NCBI RefSeq assembly: GCF_003148685.1
Contig: NZ_QGGR01000019.1
Coordinates: 1 to 64,000 of the forward strand
Direction of reading: 5' to 3'
DNA from: Actinoplanes xinjiangensis
GTDB taxonomy: Bacteria; Actinomycetota; Actinomycetes; Mycobacteriales; Micromonosporaceae
DNA: 64,000 nt
This document shows, piece by piece, positions 8,767-17,513 of the stretch. The stretch's first letter is position 1. Every line of letters begins with the position of its first letter. The notes below the pieces were generated by a model that was not told the origin of the DNA, did no database searches, and saw nothing but the letters and a program-made list of their open reading frames with translations. A program made the position numbers and the translations under genes.

Positions 8767-9755
8767 GTGCCTGATGATCGCGACCCTGGACTGAGCGACG
8801 ACCAGCACATCGCGGCCGGCGAACTCGGGCAGGCGACCCGGCCACCGCCGCCCGAGTCGGACATGACCCGGAAGCCGCGGGGCCCGCTTGCGCTGGTCAC
8901 CACCGCGGGGGCCGCAATCCTGGCCGTGGCATCGCTGGTGTCCGCTGTTCACCAGACGCCATCACTAGGAGGAGATCCAGGACCCGTATCACTACCGGAA
9001 CCAGTACCGGTCCGGGTGATCGCTCCAGCGGAGCCGGCCGGGCTCATCGTCCGGGACGGCGATCTCGTCGAGGCCAGCGGCCCGGTCGACGATGGGGAGC
9101 TGTGCGCGCCGGCCCCGGTCCTGCTCCCGGGCAACGGCGATACCTGCCGTACGGCATCCGGGTACCGAGCGTGAACCCGACGGGCGGCGCGACCCTGCGC
9201 GGCCGATGGCACCCGGATGGGTTGTCCGACATCCAGCGGCAGCCGTACGCGCCCACGTCGGCCGGTGATCTCGGGAACCACTCCGATCTACCGGACACCC
9301 CGCCGTGCCCGGCACCGAGCGGTGGCTGGCGTGACGGCGAGGACTGGATCGACGACCAGGTCCACGAGTATCTGCATAAGCATGCCGACCAGTTCGCACA
9401 GCCGTTCGCGACGCACGTCGGCAACGCCCGCATCCTGGTGGTCGAGGTCGTGAGCGGCGACGTGGACCGGGCCCGGGCGGCGTTGACCGCGATCTACACC
9501 GACAACCTCTGCGTGGTCGCCGCACCCGGCGGGCACAGCATCGCCGATCAGGAAAAGCTGCAGGCCACCACCGGTAAAGCGGTCGGGGCGCTGATGGGCG
9601 ACCCCGCTGCGGCCATCTACTCGGTCACCACCCCGCGGGACGGCAAGATGCGGGTGAACATGGTCCAGCTGACACAGCCGCTGTACGACAAGTTCGCCGC
9701 GATCGGCCTCGACCACCTGATCCTCGACCCATGGATCCGCCCGGCCGTTCCGTAG
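8767..9755 (+). pseudogene. Membrane-anchored hypothetical protein, frameshifted
   Basis: The GTG at 8767 (AAAGGAACGATC before it) opens a frame with a cytosolic head, one TM helix (LALVTTAGAAILAVASLV) and an extracellular start GDLVEASGPVDDGELCAPAP, which stops at 9174. The natural continuation, YGIRVPSVNPTGGATLRGRW to the stop at 9755, is in another frame overlapping from about 9102. The two halves join well at about 9146-9155 (…GDTC / YGIRVP…), giving one protein of about 325 aa with a single TM and a secreted domain. Either a natural frameshift or a one-base sequence error. Function unknown. Confidence 0.65.
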
Positions 9756-9994
9756 CTCCTCACCATGCGGCGAATCGGGAGCTCCGGTGCCTCCGGCTCA
9801 GGGCGTGCGCCGGCTTCGCGTAACAAGAACGATGCCACCGCGGCCCGGAAAGGGTCGCATACCCGGCGCCCATCGATCGTGGACTGCAGCGTTCGTCGAG
9901 CCGTCACCGTCACGGCAATCCGAACGCCGTGTATCCACGCGGGCATGCCAAAGTCGCGCTACTCCCTTTTGCGTGGCATTGGCATGATGCGGTC

Positions 9995-10564
9995 ATGAAT
10001 CGATACGTTTCGTGTCTCGTTGCCGGGTTACTCGGCGCAGCGTTGGCCATTTCCCCAGCCCAGGCCGCGCCTCGTCCCGTACCCGAAGCCGTGATATTGC
10101 AGCCGGCGGATCTTGGTGGAGCGCAGCCCGGTCCGGTCGAGCCCGATCTGATCCACCCGTTGCTGCCGCAGCCATGCGCGGATGCGCCGATGCCGCAGCC
10201 CATCGCACAGCGGAGTCTGGCGGCAGACTACGACCCGCGACACCGAGTATACGAAAATGTGGGCCGCTACCGGCCCGGCGGCGCCCAGGCCTACCTGGCC
10301 ACGCTGAAGGACCAGCTGGCCCGGTGCCGGGCCGGCGGCGGTGACACAGGCTTTCGCGGCATCGCCGAAGATACCGCGGGACCGAACACGGTGCTTTTCA
10401 TCCGCCAGTACGACGAAGGCGACCGGTGGGGCGCCTACCTCGTCGCTGCGGTGGGACGGTATGTAGTCGTTGTTCTCGTGACCGATCCGGTGGTGGGTGC
10501 CAGCGACTACACGATCGTCAACGACTTCGGCCGCGCCGCCATCGAGCGAGTGCAGGCGAACTGA
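9995..10564 (+). CDS. Secreted hypothetical protein
   Basis: 189 aa from ATG at 9995. Residues 1-26 are a signal peptide (CLVAGLLGAALAISPAQAAP). The mature part has four Cys spread over the chain and resembles, in general form, small exported sensor-like proteins with a C-terminal DFGRAAIERVQ helix. No motif gives a function. Confidence 0.65.
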   Translation: MNRYVSCLVAGLLGAALAISPAQAAPRPVPEAVILQPADLGGAQPGPVEPDLIHPLLPQPCADAPMPQPIAQRSLAADYDPRHRVYENVGRYRPGGAQAYLATLKDQLARCRAGGGDTGFRGIAEDTAGPNTVLFIRQYDEGDRWGAYLVAAVGRYVVVVLVTDPVVGASDYTIVNDFGRAAIERVQAN

Positions 10565-10601
10565 TCACGGCCGACTCCCTGTCGGCGTTCAGACGTCCAC
10601 A

Positions 10602-10693
10602 CATCGGCACGACAAGGCGCCGGTCCGGCACAGCTGACCACCAGCCGTGACAGCGGCCGCCGGCCCGAGCGTGGACGGCGGCACGAGAGTGTG
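10602..10693 (+). repeat. 92-bp dispersed intergenic repeat, copy A
   Basis: Starts CATCGGCACGACAAGGCGCC and ends GCGGCACGAGAGTGTG. Aligns without gaps over 92 nt to copies at 13884-13975 and 16650-16741, by eye about three quarters to four fifths identical. Lies between 9995-10564 and the tRNA-like gene. Confidence 0.75.
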
Positions 10694-10694
10694 C

Positions 10695-10722
10695 TGGCCG
10701 ACGCCGTCTGCGGCGTCGGCCA
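10695..10722 (-). terminator. Terminator of the tRNA-Glu-like gene
   Basis: Perfect 12-bp stem TGGCCGACGCCG / CGGCGTCGGCCA with loop TCTG, 2 nt downstream (minus strand) of the tRNA-like gene. Confidence 0.7.
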
Positions 10723-10724
10723 AG

Positions 10725-10802
10725 TGCCTCGACGGGATTCGAACCCGCGTCTCCGCGTCCCCGAAGGGCGCGCGGGATCCTAGGCCCCTAGACGACGAGA
10801 CG
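10725..10802 (-). tRNA. tRNA-Glu-like gene with a UUCG-capped anticodon arm
   Basis: Minus strand reads GTCGTCTAGGGGCCTAGGAT, the D arm of actinobacterial tRNA-Glu, and GCGGGTTCGAATCCCGT, a T arm. Six of seven acceptor pairs form. Where the anticodon arm should be there is CCGCG, then CGCCCTTCGGGGA, then CGCGG: a 13-nt insert that itself folds as CCC-UUCG-GGG, so no normal 7-nt anticodon loop exists. A strong terminator follows. Either a pseudogene or a tRNA-like RNA that does not decode. Confidence 0.6.
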
Positions 10803-11028
10803 CGGCGAATCTACAGCATTGACGCGGCCCTCAGCTCGCCAGTTTCCGATGGCTTGGCAAGCGCCCGTCCGCGTTCCCGCCTTATCGGCTGAGCCGCGCG
10901 GATCGCGCGCATGCGAGTGCGTCGAGGCCAGTGGCGGCTCGGCGCCATGGAGGTTGGCTGGGGACGCGCCACCGCTTCTTCTCAGGTGTCGGGTCACCGT
11001 TGTTGCTGCTGTTGATTGGTAGCGTGAT

Positions 11029-12147
11029 TCAGCGTTCGTCATCTCCTGTGTCCTTGGAGAATGCGCCGAGGCGCAGCCGTGCCGCGACGTGGCCGGTGAA
11101 CCATGCGAAGAAGTCGCTGGTCGGGTTGAGGCCTGCGCGGATCGCAGCGCGCCATTCGGGCTGTTCAAGCACGGCGAGGTATTGCTGCACGATGCGGTCC
11201 CGCTGCTCGCCTGTGCAGCCGCAGCGGTTCGGAGGCCGGGCTATCAGATAGTCGGCGATCATCGCGGCATCGACGTACCGGTTCGCTGTCGGCGACTGCC
11301 GGGCGAGGTGAGCAGCGTGGGCGGCCAGTACGACAGGTGCTGGCGGGTAGTGCTCGAGGGTCATGCCCATGCCGCCGCAGTCCGCCATGGTCCGCAGGAG
11401 CCGGCCGGTGTGATCGATCAGCTCGTCGTCGGCAGTGGCGCTGGTGATCGCTTCGTGCAGGTGCGCTGTGGTGGCAACCTTGCCGGCGAAGTAGCCGTTG
11501 AGGTAATCACCGTCGCTCGCATGACGCAGTAGCCACGCCCGGGAACTGGCAGCGTCTTGCCGGCACAGCGCCTCGACGAGGTAGACCCGGCCCCAGCCGG
11601 CGGCGCGCTTGGTGAGCCACTGCAGCGCTTGTGCACCTCCACGGCGGCGTTGCAGCGCCTCGGCGGCCAACGGCCCGAAATGGTCCGACAGCAGACCGAT
11701 GGTTTGGATCAGCGGTATGTCTTCCTCGGCCCAATCGGCGGTCAGTAGCGCGAGCCCGACCGTAGCGGCATTGCGGTCGATGCTGTGCCGCACCAGCCAC
11801 CGGCCGGTTTGCCGCACGCGTTGCCGGTCCGCGCGCAGCGCCGCGGCAACGATGTGGTCGTTGCGATGGATCGGGACGTAGACATCGTGGAAGGCGTCGA
11901 CAAGTCCACTCGCCTGCGCGTCATGCTGGCGGAAGTGCCTGTCGAGGATGACAGCGACATCGGCCCCGTGGAGCCGTGGATCCCTCGCACGCCGGATTGA
12001 TGGCCGCGAGCGGTGACGGTCTTCGTCCGGATACGGTTCACCGTCGCGAGGCAGAACGCCGTCGGGATGTTGCTTGTGAAGACGCAGAGCGTGTTCGAAC
12101 AGAGTGCACTGCGGTTCGGGCAGGTCACGCCCGGTTGTCACGCTCAC
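11029..12147 (-). CDS. Hypothetical protein with alpha-helical repeat character
   Basis: About 372 aa if started at GTG 12147; the start is uncertain because no clear ribosome site is seen and the frame stays open to 12216. Rich in Ala/Leu/Arg helices with repeated patterns (ATVGLALLTADWAEEDIPLI, RRGGAQALQWLTKRAAGWGR) like HEAT-type solenoids found in actinomycete proteins of unknown role. No signal peptide or TM. Function not recognised. Confidence 0.65.
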   Translation of the reverse strand: MSVTTGRDLPEPQCTLFEHALRLHKQHPDGVLPRDGEPYPDEDRHRSRPSIRRARDPRLHGADVAVILDRHFRQHDAQASGLVDAFHDVYVPIHRNDHIVAAALRADRQRVRQTGRWLVRHSIDRNAATVGLALLTADWAEEDIPLIQTIGLLSDHFGPLAAEALQRRRGGAQALQWLTKRAAGWGRVYLVEALCRQDAASSRAWLLRHASDGDYLNGYFAGKVATTAHLHEAITSATADDELIDHTGRLLRTMADCGGMGMTLEHYPPAPVVLAAHAAHLARQSPTANRYVDAAMIADYLIARPPNRCGCTGEQRDRIVQQYLAVLEQPEWRAAIRAGLNPTSDFFAWFTGHVAARLRLGAFSKDTGDDER

Positions 12148-12328
12148 CGGCGGACGGAGGACTCGATTCTTTCGATCATGGTCGAGATGATCCCACCCTC
12201 GCGCGCCCTTCGGCAAGCGCAGCCCGCCGCAGTATCCCCTGGCACCGCGCGAGGCCCAGCACCTGATCTACCTCGATACCGGGCGGTGTCTGTCGGCGGC
12301 AGGAGAGTAATTCGGCCACGGGTCAGGA

Positions 12329-12598
12329 TCACGGCTCGAGGAACGCCTCATCGTGCCAAACATCCTCGTGGCCTGGAGCCAGGATGACGCCGATGCCAGG
12401 TGGGAGAGCCAGGTACGGCATCAACTCGGGGAAATGGCTCTTGGCGTGCTCGACGTGGACCGGGCTGAAGAAGTCGTCGTCTTGTGGTGCCGGCCCGCCT
12501 CGCCATACGTACCAACCGTTGGACTGCCCGACCGGCGGGTGACGGACGGCATTGAGCGGTAGCAACCCTGAGCTGCGGCTCAAGCCGACGCCGATCAT
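12329..12598 (-). CDS. Imm33-like (DUF2185-type) immunity protein
   Basis: 89 aa. NGWYVWRGG, DDDFFSPVHVEHAKSHFPEL and PYLALPPGIGVILAPGHEDV match the pattern I associate with Imm33/DUF2185 proteins, small cytosolic proteins linked to polymorphic toxins. ATG 12598 assumed. No toxin gene lies beside it, so it would be an orphan immunity gene. Family assignment is from memory of the pattern, not a search. Confidence 0.6.
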   Translation of the reverse strand: MIGVGLSRSSGLLPLNAVRHPPVGQSNGWYVWRGGPAPQDDDFFSPVHVEHAKSHFPELMPYLALPPGIGVILAPGHEDVWHDEAFLEP

Positions 12599-12778
12599 CG
12601 TTCCCCGGCCCGGAAGAAGCGGCTTGACCCCGAAACGCCAGCACACTCGGCGTTGCGCCCAAGACATCACGCCGCATCTTCGCATGCATGCGGCGCACCG
12701 CGACGGATGCGCCGGTCCGAGTCGAAGGCTCAACGCGTGCGGAATGCGGCAGACGAGGGAGTACCGAGAAGTCGCACC

Positions 12779-13032
12779 ATGCCTCAAGATCCAGGCGTGA
12801 CCGAATGGTGGACGTCCCGTCGCTTCAGCCTGACGAACCCTCGTGATGACGGCAGCACCGACCTTCCGCGGCTCCTGCGGCGAATGTCCGACAGGTCGAG
12901 CGGCGCGACCTCGACCCCATGGACATCCTCGATCTGACGGTCTCCCAGGAGATGACGGCGGACGGTCCGTGGTGGTCCGCGACGATCTACTGGTCTCCTG
13001 ATGACGACGAGCCAGGCCACTCACGTCCTTGA
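12779..13032 (+). pseudogene. Small conserved hypothetical protein, frameshifted
   Basis: Frame one from ATG 12779 gives MPQDPGVTEWWTSRRFSLTN then DDGSTDLPRLLRRMSD. A second frame gives VERRDLDPMDILDLTVSQEM and then TADGPWWSATIYWSPDDDEP to TGA 13030. They join at about 12890-12896 if one base is restored, producing an 84-residue protein. The joined sequence looks like a cytosolic family common in actinomycetes, function unknown. Natural decay or a sequencing error. Confidence 0.65.
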
Positions 13033-13122
13033 GCGCACGTTGTCAGCGGCAGTTCAGGTTGGTTGATCTTGAAGCGCTCGTAACCTGCGCGGTCTGCGCT
13101 CACCGGTCAACACCTCGAAAGG

Positions 13123-13710
13123 GTGATCGCGACCGTCACCTTTGACGAACTGGACTATATTCGCTGCGTGTCTGAACCCGGTCATGAGCACCCAAGATCA
13201 AATGGGTGGCTTGCTTCGCCTTCAGGGATGGCGACATTAGCTGCAACCGGCATCTTTGTGGCCGTAATCGCACTTATTCCGGACTGGGCTGACTTTATCG
13301 GCTCGGACGATAAGCCGCCATCACCGCCGGCAACCGGCGCAACAGTCGCGGCGACGACTCAGCCGACTTCTCAACCGGACTCCGCGTCGAGGGACCGGGC
13401 CGCCGGAGGTAGCAGTGCGAACCCGATTGATCCGCTCAACTGCTTCGGCAGCCCGCGCGACGTGACATTGACGCCGGCGTCGGGCCCCGCGGGAAGCCAA
13501 GTTCGGGTCCGGAGTAAGGGCTACCTGACGGGGGAAAAAGTTCGCGTCTCGACGTGGGCCGGAAGCGAGTGGGAAGCTATCGCCGACCGGAGTGGAGCTA
13601 TCAACGTACGGGCCCGCATCCCCACCATGGTGCCCGGCGAGTCCGTGCCGGTACAGGTTCGCGGCGTCAAAAGTGGGTGTTCGGGAGACGCGATCTTCGC
13701 GCTTGAATGA
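13123..13710 (+). CDS. Membrane-anchored protein with extracellular Ig-like domain
   Basis: 195 aa from GTG 13123. A cytosolic head of about 35 residues, one TM helix (MATLAATGIFVAVIALIPDW), a Ser/Thr/Pro/Gln stalk (about 65-100), then an outer domain with DVTLTPASGPAGSQVRVRSK, typical of the first strands of IPT/Ig-like folds. Two Cys could form a disulphide. Function unknown. Confidence 0.65.
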   Translation: MIATVTFDELDYIRCVSEPGHEHPRSNGWLASPSGMATLAATGIFVAVIALIPDWADFIGSDDKPPSPPATGATVAATTQPTSQPDSASRDRAAGGSSANPIDPLNCFGSPRDVTLTPASGPAGSQVRVRSKGYLTGEKVRVSTWAGSEWEAIADRSGAINVRARIPTMVPGESVPVQVRGVKSGCSGDAIFALE

Positions 13711-14147
13711 AGCTTGTTGTATCCGGAACCCACAGGCGCTTGGCCAAAAATTAGCAGCACCCTAATTATATCCATGCCGAAGGTCGATTCACGGCGATGC
13801 TGGCGCTGGGTGACTCTGAGCAGATTCCTCGACCACTGCAATTGCACAACTCCGCTATGTCTCCGGCGAGCCCAACGCACTGTCATCGGCACGACAAGAC
13901 GCCAGCAAGTCGCGGCCGACGGCCGGTCGTGACGACGGCGGCCACCCCGAGCGCGGATCGCGGCGGATCCGGATGTTGTCGGATCGGATCTGGTCCCCAC
14001 GTGATGCAGCTACTACCTGATTCCCGCCAGTGCGGGCAGGATCTGGCTATGGGCGATGACCAAGGATTCGATCCCGGGGAACACATCGTGCTCGAAGGTC
14101 TGGAGCAGTCTCCGGTAGCCCTCTGGGAACTCGGCTGACCCGAGGCG
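13711..14147. other. Intergenic region with repeat copy B
   Basis: Apart from the 92-bp repeat, a short plus-strand frame ends MGDDQGFDPGEHIVLEGLEQ, SPVALWELG and a stop at 14138; it may be the tail of a decayed gene. No other feature seen. Confidence 0.4.
13884..13975 (+). repeat. 92-bp dispersed intergenic repeat, copy B
   Basis: Starts CATCGGCACGACAAGACGCC, ends GCGGCGGATCCGGATG; same length and register as copies at 10602 and 16650. Confidence 0.75.
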
Positions 14148-14576
14148 TCATCGCGGCAGCGAGTGGCTGAGGTATGCGGACCGGGTCTTGTCTCGTTGGA
14201 GGCCCGCGGTTTCGTAGAGGTGCGGCACTTCGAGAGCTGGCCGGAGCCGTGGGAACACGGCAGGCCGGTCGTCGGCGGTGAGCTTCTCACTGAAAGCCGA
14301 AGCGTCAAACGATGGTCCGACAGCGCCGCTCGAACCCACCTGGTAGTCCAGATGACCACAGCCGGCGATGAACATCTGTAGCCGCAGGACCACACCCTTT
14401 CCGCGAGCCAGGTCCAAGACTCTGATGGCTGTTGGACCAACGGTGTCGAAACCCGCAAGTGGTGCCGAAAGTCTTGTTGAAACGGTGTCCGGATCCACAG
14501 AGACGGTCAGGATCTCGACGGAGGTGGCGCGGTGATTGAGTCGGCGGGCAGCGGCGTGCCCGATCCGGAAGGCCAC
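14148..14576 (-). CDS. Hypothetical protein, doubtful
   Basis: 142-codon frame with plausible composition (SVDPDTVSTRLSAPLAGFDT, VVLRLQMFIAGCGHLDYQVG) but weaker third-position G/C than neighbours. No motif, no clear ribosome site. May be a decayed gene. Confidence 0.4.
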   Translation of the reverse strand: MAFRIGHAAARRLNHRATSVEILTVSVDPDTVSTRLSAPLAGFDTVGPTAIRVLDLARGKGVVLRLQMFIAGCGHLDYQVGSSGAVGPSFDASAFSEKLTADDRPAVFPRLRPALEVPHLYETAGLQRDKTRSAYLSHSLPR

Positions 14577-14619
14577 CGCGGCCGCGTTAGGTGTAACCGG
14601 CCCGGATTAGAGTGCGATC

Positions 14620-15087
14620 ATGACCGACGCATCCGTGCACCTCGTCGCCCAGCCTCGTCTCGACACGCTCGTGACGGAGTTCCGCTCCGACGCCCAGCGG
14701 TTGCGCACCGACTTTGCAGGGACGGCCTGGATCGGTGACATCCCCGACCCGGCATCCGGGATGATGGGACCGAACTACCAGCGGCGTGTTGTCGACTCGC
14801 AGTTGTTTCTGCCTGACACCCACTGGTACACCGTCCACGAGCTCGACGACGCCGAGATCCAGATTGCTGTCGGCCTGCTCCAGGTGCCGGGTACCACGCA
14901 GGGCTCCCAAGGGCTGGTCGGCGCAATCGCGGACCCACGAGCAGATTTCTTCGAGCACCCGGAACACGACGACCGGGTCGGCATCTGCCTTACGCTGCGG
15001 GGCCGGATCTGGTCCAACGTCGGCCTGTCATATCGAATCACCGTACTGTGCCGGCCGGAGGCCTTCATCAGTAGCGCACCCGCGTGA
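14620..15087 (+). CDS. Hypothetical protein
   Basis: 155 aa, soluble, no signal or TM. Contains DFAGTAWIGDIPDPASGMMG and LPDTHWYTVHELDDAEIQIA. Mixed alpha/beta composition and good codon bias suggest a real gene. Not recognised. Confidence 0.6.
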   Translation: MTDASVHLVAQPRLDTLVTEFRSDAQRLRTDFAGTAWIGDIPDPASGMMGPNYQRRVVDSQLFLPDTHWYTVHELDDAEIQIAVGLLQVPGTTQGSQGLVGAIADPRADFFEHPEHDDRVGICLTLRGRIWSNVGLSYRITVLCRPEAFISSAPA

Positions 15088-15388
15088 TGCGAAGGCCGCA
15101 CTGATCTCGGCACCAGCGTGCATGTCGGCTCGCCGCCTGGCCACCACGAGCGCGCGGCGGCAGATGAGGGCGCCGGCTTGCGGTGTCGGCAATTGACCCG
15201 ATCTTGCTAGGAGGCGGCCGGCAGGGCGGCGGAGTCTGCTCCGCGGCGATGAACGGGAAGACGTTCACGGGGTCTTCTTTGCGAGCAAAGCCGTCGAGGC
15301 CTCTCGCGAGAGCGCCCTCCCACGTTGTCCTGACGGTGCCGCCCTGAACAATGGGCGGCGGCCCCGTCGTACAAGGAAAGGTTTGATC
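15088..15388. other. Intergenic region
   Basis: About 300 nt. Holds TCGGCACCAGCGTGCATG near 15105, shared with 15912-15929 (a fragment of the local repeat family). No gene supported. Confidence 0.35.
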
Positions 15389-15865
15389 ATGGGTTGGAAC
15401 ACCTCGGTGCTTTTCCGTCAGAACGTGACGGCGGACGAGGCTGTGGACGACCTCGCCATCACAGATTTCAGCGGCGAACTGGTCGGAGCCGACCAGGCTA
15501 CAAGCGCCCTCAAGCCCGACGCCCTCTATGCCGCCGAGTCGGGTGGCTGGGTGCAGGTCTGGAACCCGATGATGGATGTGGTCATGGGCTGGGAGCCGAC
15601 CGACCCGGCCGACGCTTTGGTGGTCTTCTTCAGCAGCGTTTCGAGCACCTACGGCTTCACGCTGTTCACGAATGGCGAACGAACCCGGCATTACGTCTGG
15701 GCGGATGGTGTGGCCGTCGAGGACGAAGGAATGCCACTGCCGGTCGAGGCCGAGATCGTCCTGCCGTCCTGGGGCCCAGACGAGGACTTCCTCTGGTCGA
15801 TCATCACGGCAGTCACCGGACTCCGGTACGACGAAAAGCTGCAGTACCGCGTCTACCCGGTGTAA
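15389..15865 (+). CDS. Hypothetical protein
   Basis: 158 aa from ATG 15389, preceded by AAGGAAAGG. Soluble and acidic: GWNTSVLFRQNVTADEAVDD, YAAESGGWVQVWNPMMDVVM, FTLFTNGERTRHYVWADGVA. Looks like the small single-domain proteins that occur near polymorphic immunity loci in actinomycetes; that link is only an impression. Function unknown. Confidence 0.65.
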   Translation: MGWNTSVLFRQNVTADEAVDDLAITDFSGELVGADQATSALKPDALYAAESGGWVQVWNPMMDVVMGWEPTDPADALVVFFSSVSSTYGFTLFTNGERTRHYVWADGVAVEDEGMPLPVEAEIVLPSWGPDEDFLWSIITAVTGLRYDEKLQYRVYPV

Positions 15866-16269
15866 CGGGCATGGTTATAGCGCATCATCGACGGCCGGAG
15901 CGTGTGCACTGTCATCGGCACCAGCGTGCACGCGATCCGGACTCGGCGGACACGCACCGTTACGACGGTCTGGTGGCAGCAGGCATGCTCAGCGGCGATG
16001 AGCGCACTCACTAGCTGGCAGACTTCGATGGCTACCAAAGCCCGCCCTGGCCCGGCTCGAACGGGCTGCCTCCCTCTCCTGAGTTTCCTCGGCCGCTCTC
16101 CCGGGGTGAGGAGAAACGACTAGGGCAGGGCCTTGAACATCCTCAACCACTCAGCCCCGTACCGCGAGCCGATTTTGCGCTGCTGAATGCGGCACCTGCT
16201 TCGACCTCCACTTCATCCGCACGGGCGCGTTCGGTCGAGACCTCTGCCCGCTGGACCGCCAGTAGGAGC
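15866..16269. other. Intergenic region with repeat fragment
   Basis: CACTGTCATCGGCAC at 15905-15919 is identical to the left edge of repeat copy B and is followed by diverged sequence. Nothing else recognised. Confidence 0.35.
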
Positions 16270-16626
16270 ATGAGATTCTTGCAGGGTGTGGCCGTTGACC
16301 CCCGCTTCAGTCGATCGGAGTCCAGCAATCTCGCCGCGATCGGAAGAGTTGTTGCGTTCGCCGGTCATGTCGTCGCTGCCGACCCCTGGTTGTATATCGC
16401 TTTTACTTCCACTCGTCACGCCGCGCCCGACTCGGTGTTCATGGTGGCCCTTATAACGGGAGCACTCGAACTACTGCTATTCGTTTTTTGCGTGGCACTC
16501 GGATTCAGCCTTCGCCGGACATCGCCGTGCCTCGCAAATGGCATCGTCTCCGGATGGTCGGGCGGCTTGATTGCGATCCCTTGCGGGGGAACGGTGGCAA
16601 TCGGCTTTCTCGCTGCGTTGATCTAG
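16270..16626 (+). CDS. Small membrane protein, doubtful
   Basis: 118-codon frame with two hydrophobic segments (ITGALELLLFVFCVALGF; LIAIPCGGTVAIGFLAALI). Ribosome site TAGGAG is too close to the ATG, so the true start may be downstream. Codon bias is weak. No family recognised. Confidence 0.45.
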   Translation: MRFLQGVAVDPRFSRSESSNLAAIGRVVAFAGHVVAADPWLYIAFTSTRHAAPDSVFMVALITGALELLLFVFCVALGFSLRRTSPCLANGIVSGWSGGLIAIPCGGTVAIGFLAALI

Positions 16627-16959
16627 TCGGCTCCGAGCGGTAATCCGCGCATCGGCACGACGAGACGCCGATCCCTCACTGCCGACCATCGGCCGTGACG
16701 GCGGCGGCCCGCCCGAGCGCGGACAGCGGCAGAGGAGTGTGCGGCCTCCTTGGCGTGACGCCAAGGGCAAATGACGCGGCCGAGGCTCAGGGTCCAGCCG
16801 CCGATGGAGGTTGAAAGTGCGTGCGACAGACCCTAGGCTAAGATTTGAGCGACTGCTCAAATCGCGAAGCCAGGCAAGCCCGGCGATGTAGAAACATGGA
16901 TGGCCGCCAGATGAATTATGCCCGTATCATACCAATCGTGACAGCTCAGTAGTGTTGTC
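16627..16959. other. Intergenic region around repeat copy C
   Basis: Outside the repeat, CTAGGCTAAGATTTGAGCGA near 16840 is relatively AT-rich and may carry the promoter of the next gene. No gene supported. Confidence 0.35.
16650..16741 (+). repeat. 92-bp dispersed intergenic repeat, copy C
   Basis: Starts CATCGGCACGACGAGACGCC, ends GCGGCAGAGGAGTGTG; gap-free alignment with copies A and B. Confidence 0.75.
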
Positions 16960-17448
16960 GTGAAGCCGCGGACCCCCCGGACATGGCTGATGGTAGGCAG
17001 GCCGCGACGCGCGATGGCGACGCTGGCGCCCGCCTACAGCCTCGTCATTTCGGCGGTACTGGCTGCCGTGGAGTTGGAAATGGCGCTCCTGATCGCTTGT
17101 GTCCCGTTTGTAGTAGTCAGTGCCATCCCACTGCTGGCCCGTGGTTCGCGAGCATTCAACGGCGCTTGCTATACGGCGACTGTGCTGCTGGTATGCGGCG
17201 GATGCATTTCTGGTGGGGTGTGGTTTCTTCCAGCGGCACTGCCGCTGCTTTTCGCCACACCTCCTGGACTGAGGGCGCCGATACCGCAAGCATGCGTAGC
17301 CGCAATCCTTGCGGCCATAGTTGTTACGATTTTGATTATTTTTCAAACAGTCAGCGCCAAGACGCGCCCTTATGGGCACGAGCGGGCGTTGACCGACCTC
17401 CGGCAGATGACGCCTTGCAGCGAGCGGATCGCGGAAGCGCGCGTGTGA
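16960..17448 (+). CDS. Small polytopic membrane protein
   Basis: 162 aa from GTG 16960. Four hydrophobic segments (LVISAVLAAVELEMALLIAC, a second around CVPFVVVSAIPLL, VLLVCGGCISGGVWFLPAAL, AAILAAIVVTILIIFQTV) and a basic C-terminal tail. No family recognised. Confidence 0.55.
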   Translation: MKPRTPRTWLMVGRPRRAMATLAPAYSLVISAVLAAVELEMALLIACVPFVVVSAIPLLARGSRAFNGACYTATVLLVCGGCISGGVWFLPAALPLLFATPPGLRAPIPQACVAAILAAIVVTILIIFQTVSAKTRPYGHERALTDLRQMTPCSERIAEARV

Positions 17449-17513
17449 GCTTGACGGTGTCGAAATGGATTTCGATCGCTCGGTGCCGCGGATGAAGTTC
17501 AGAGCCGAGCCGG

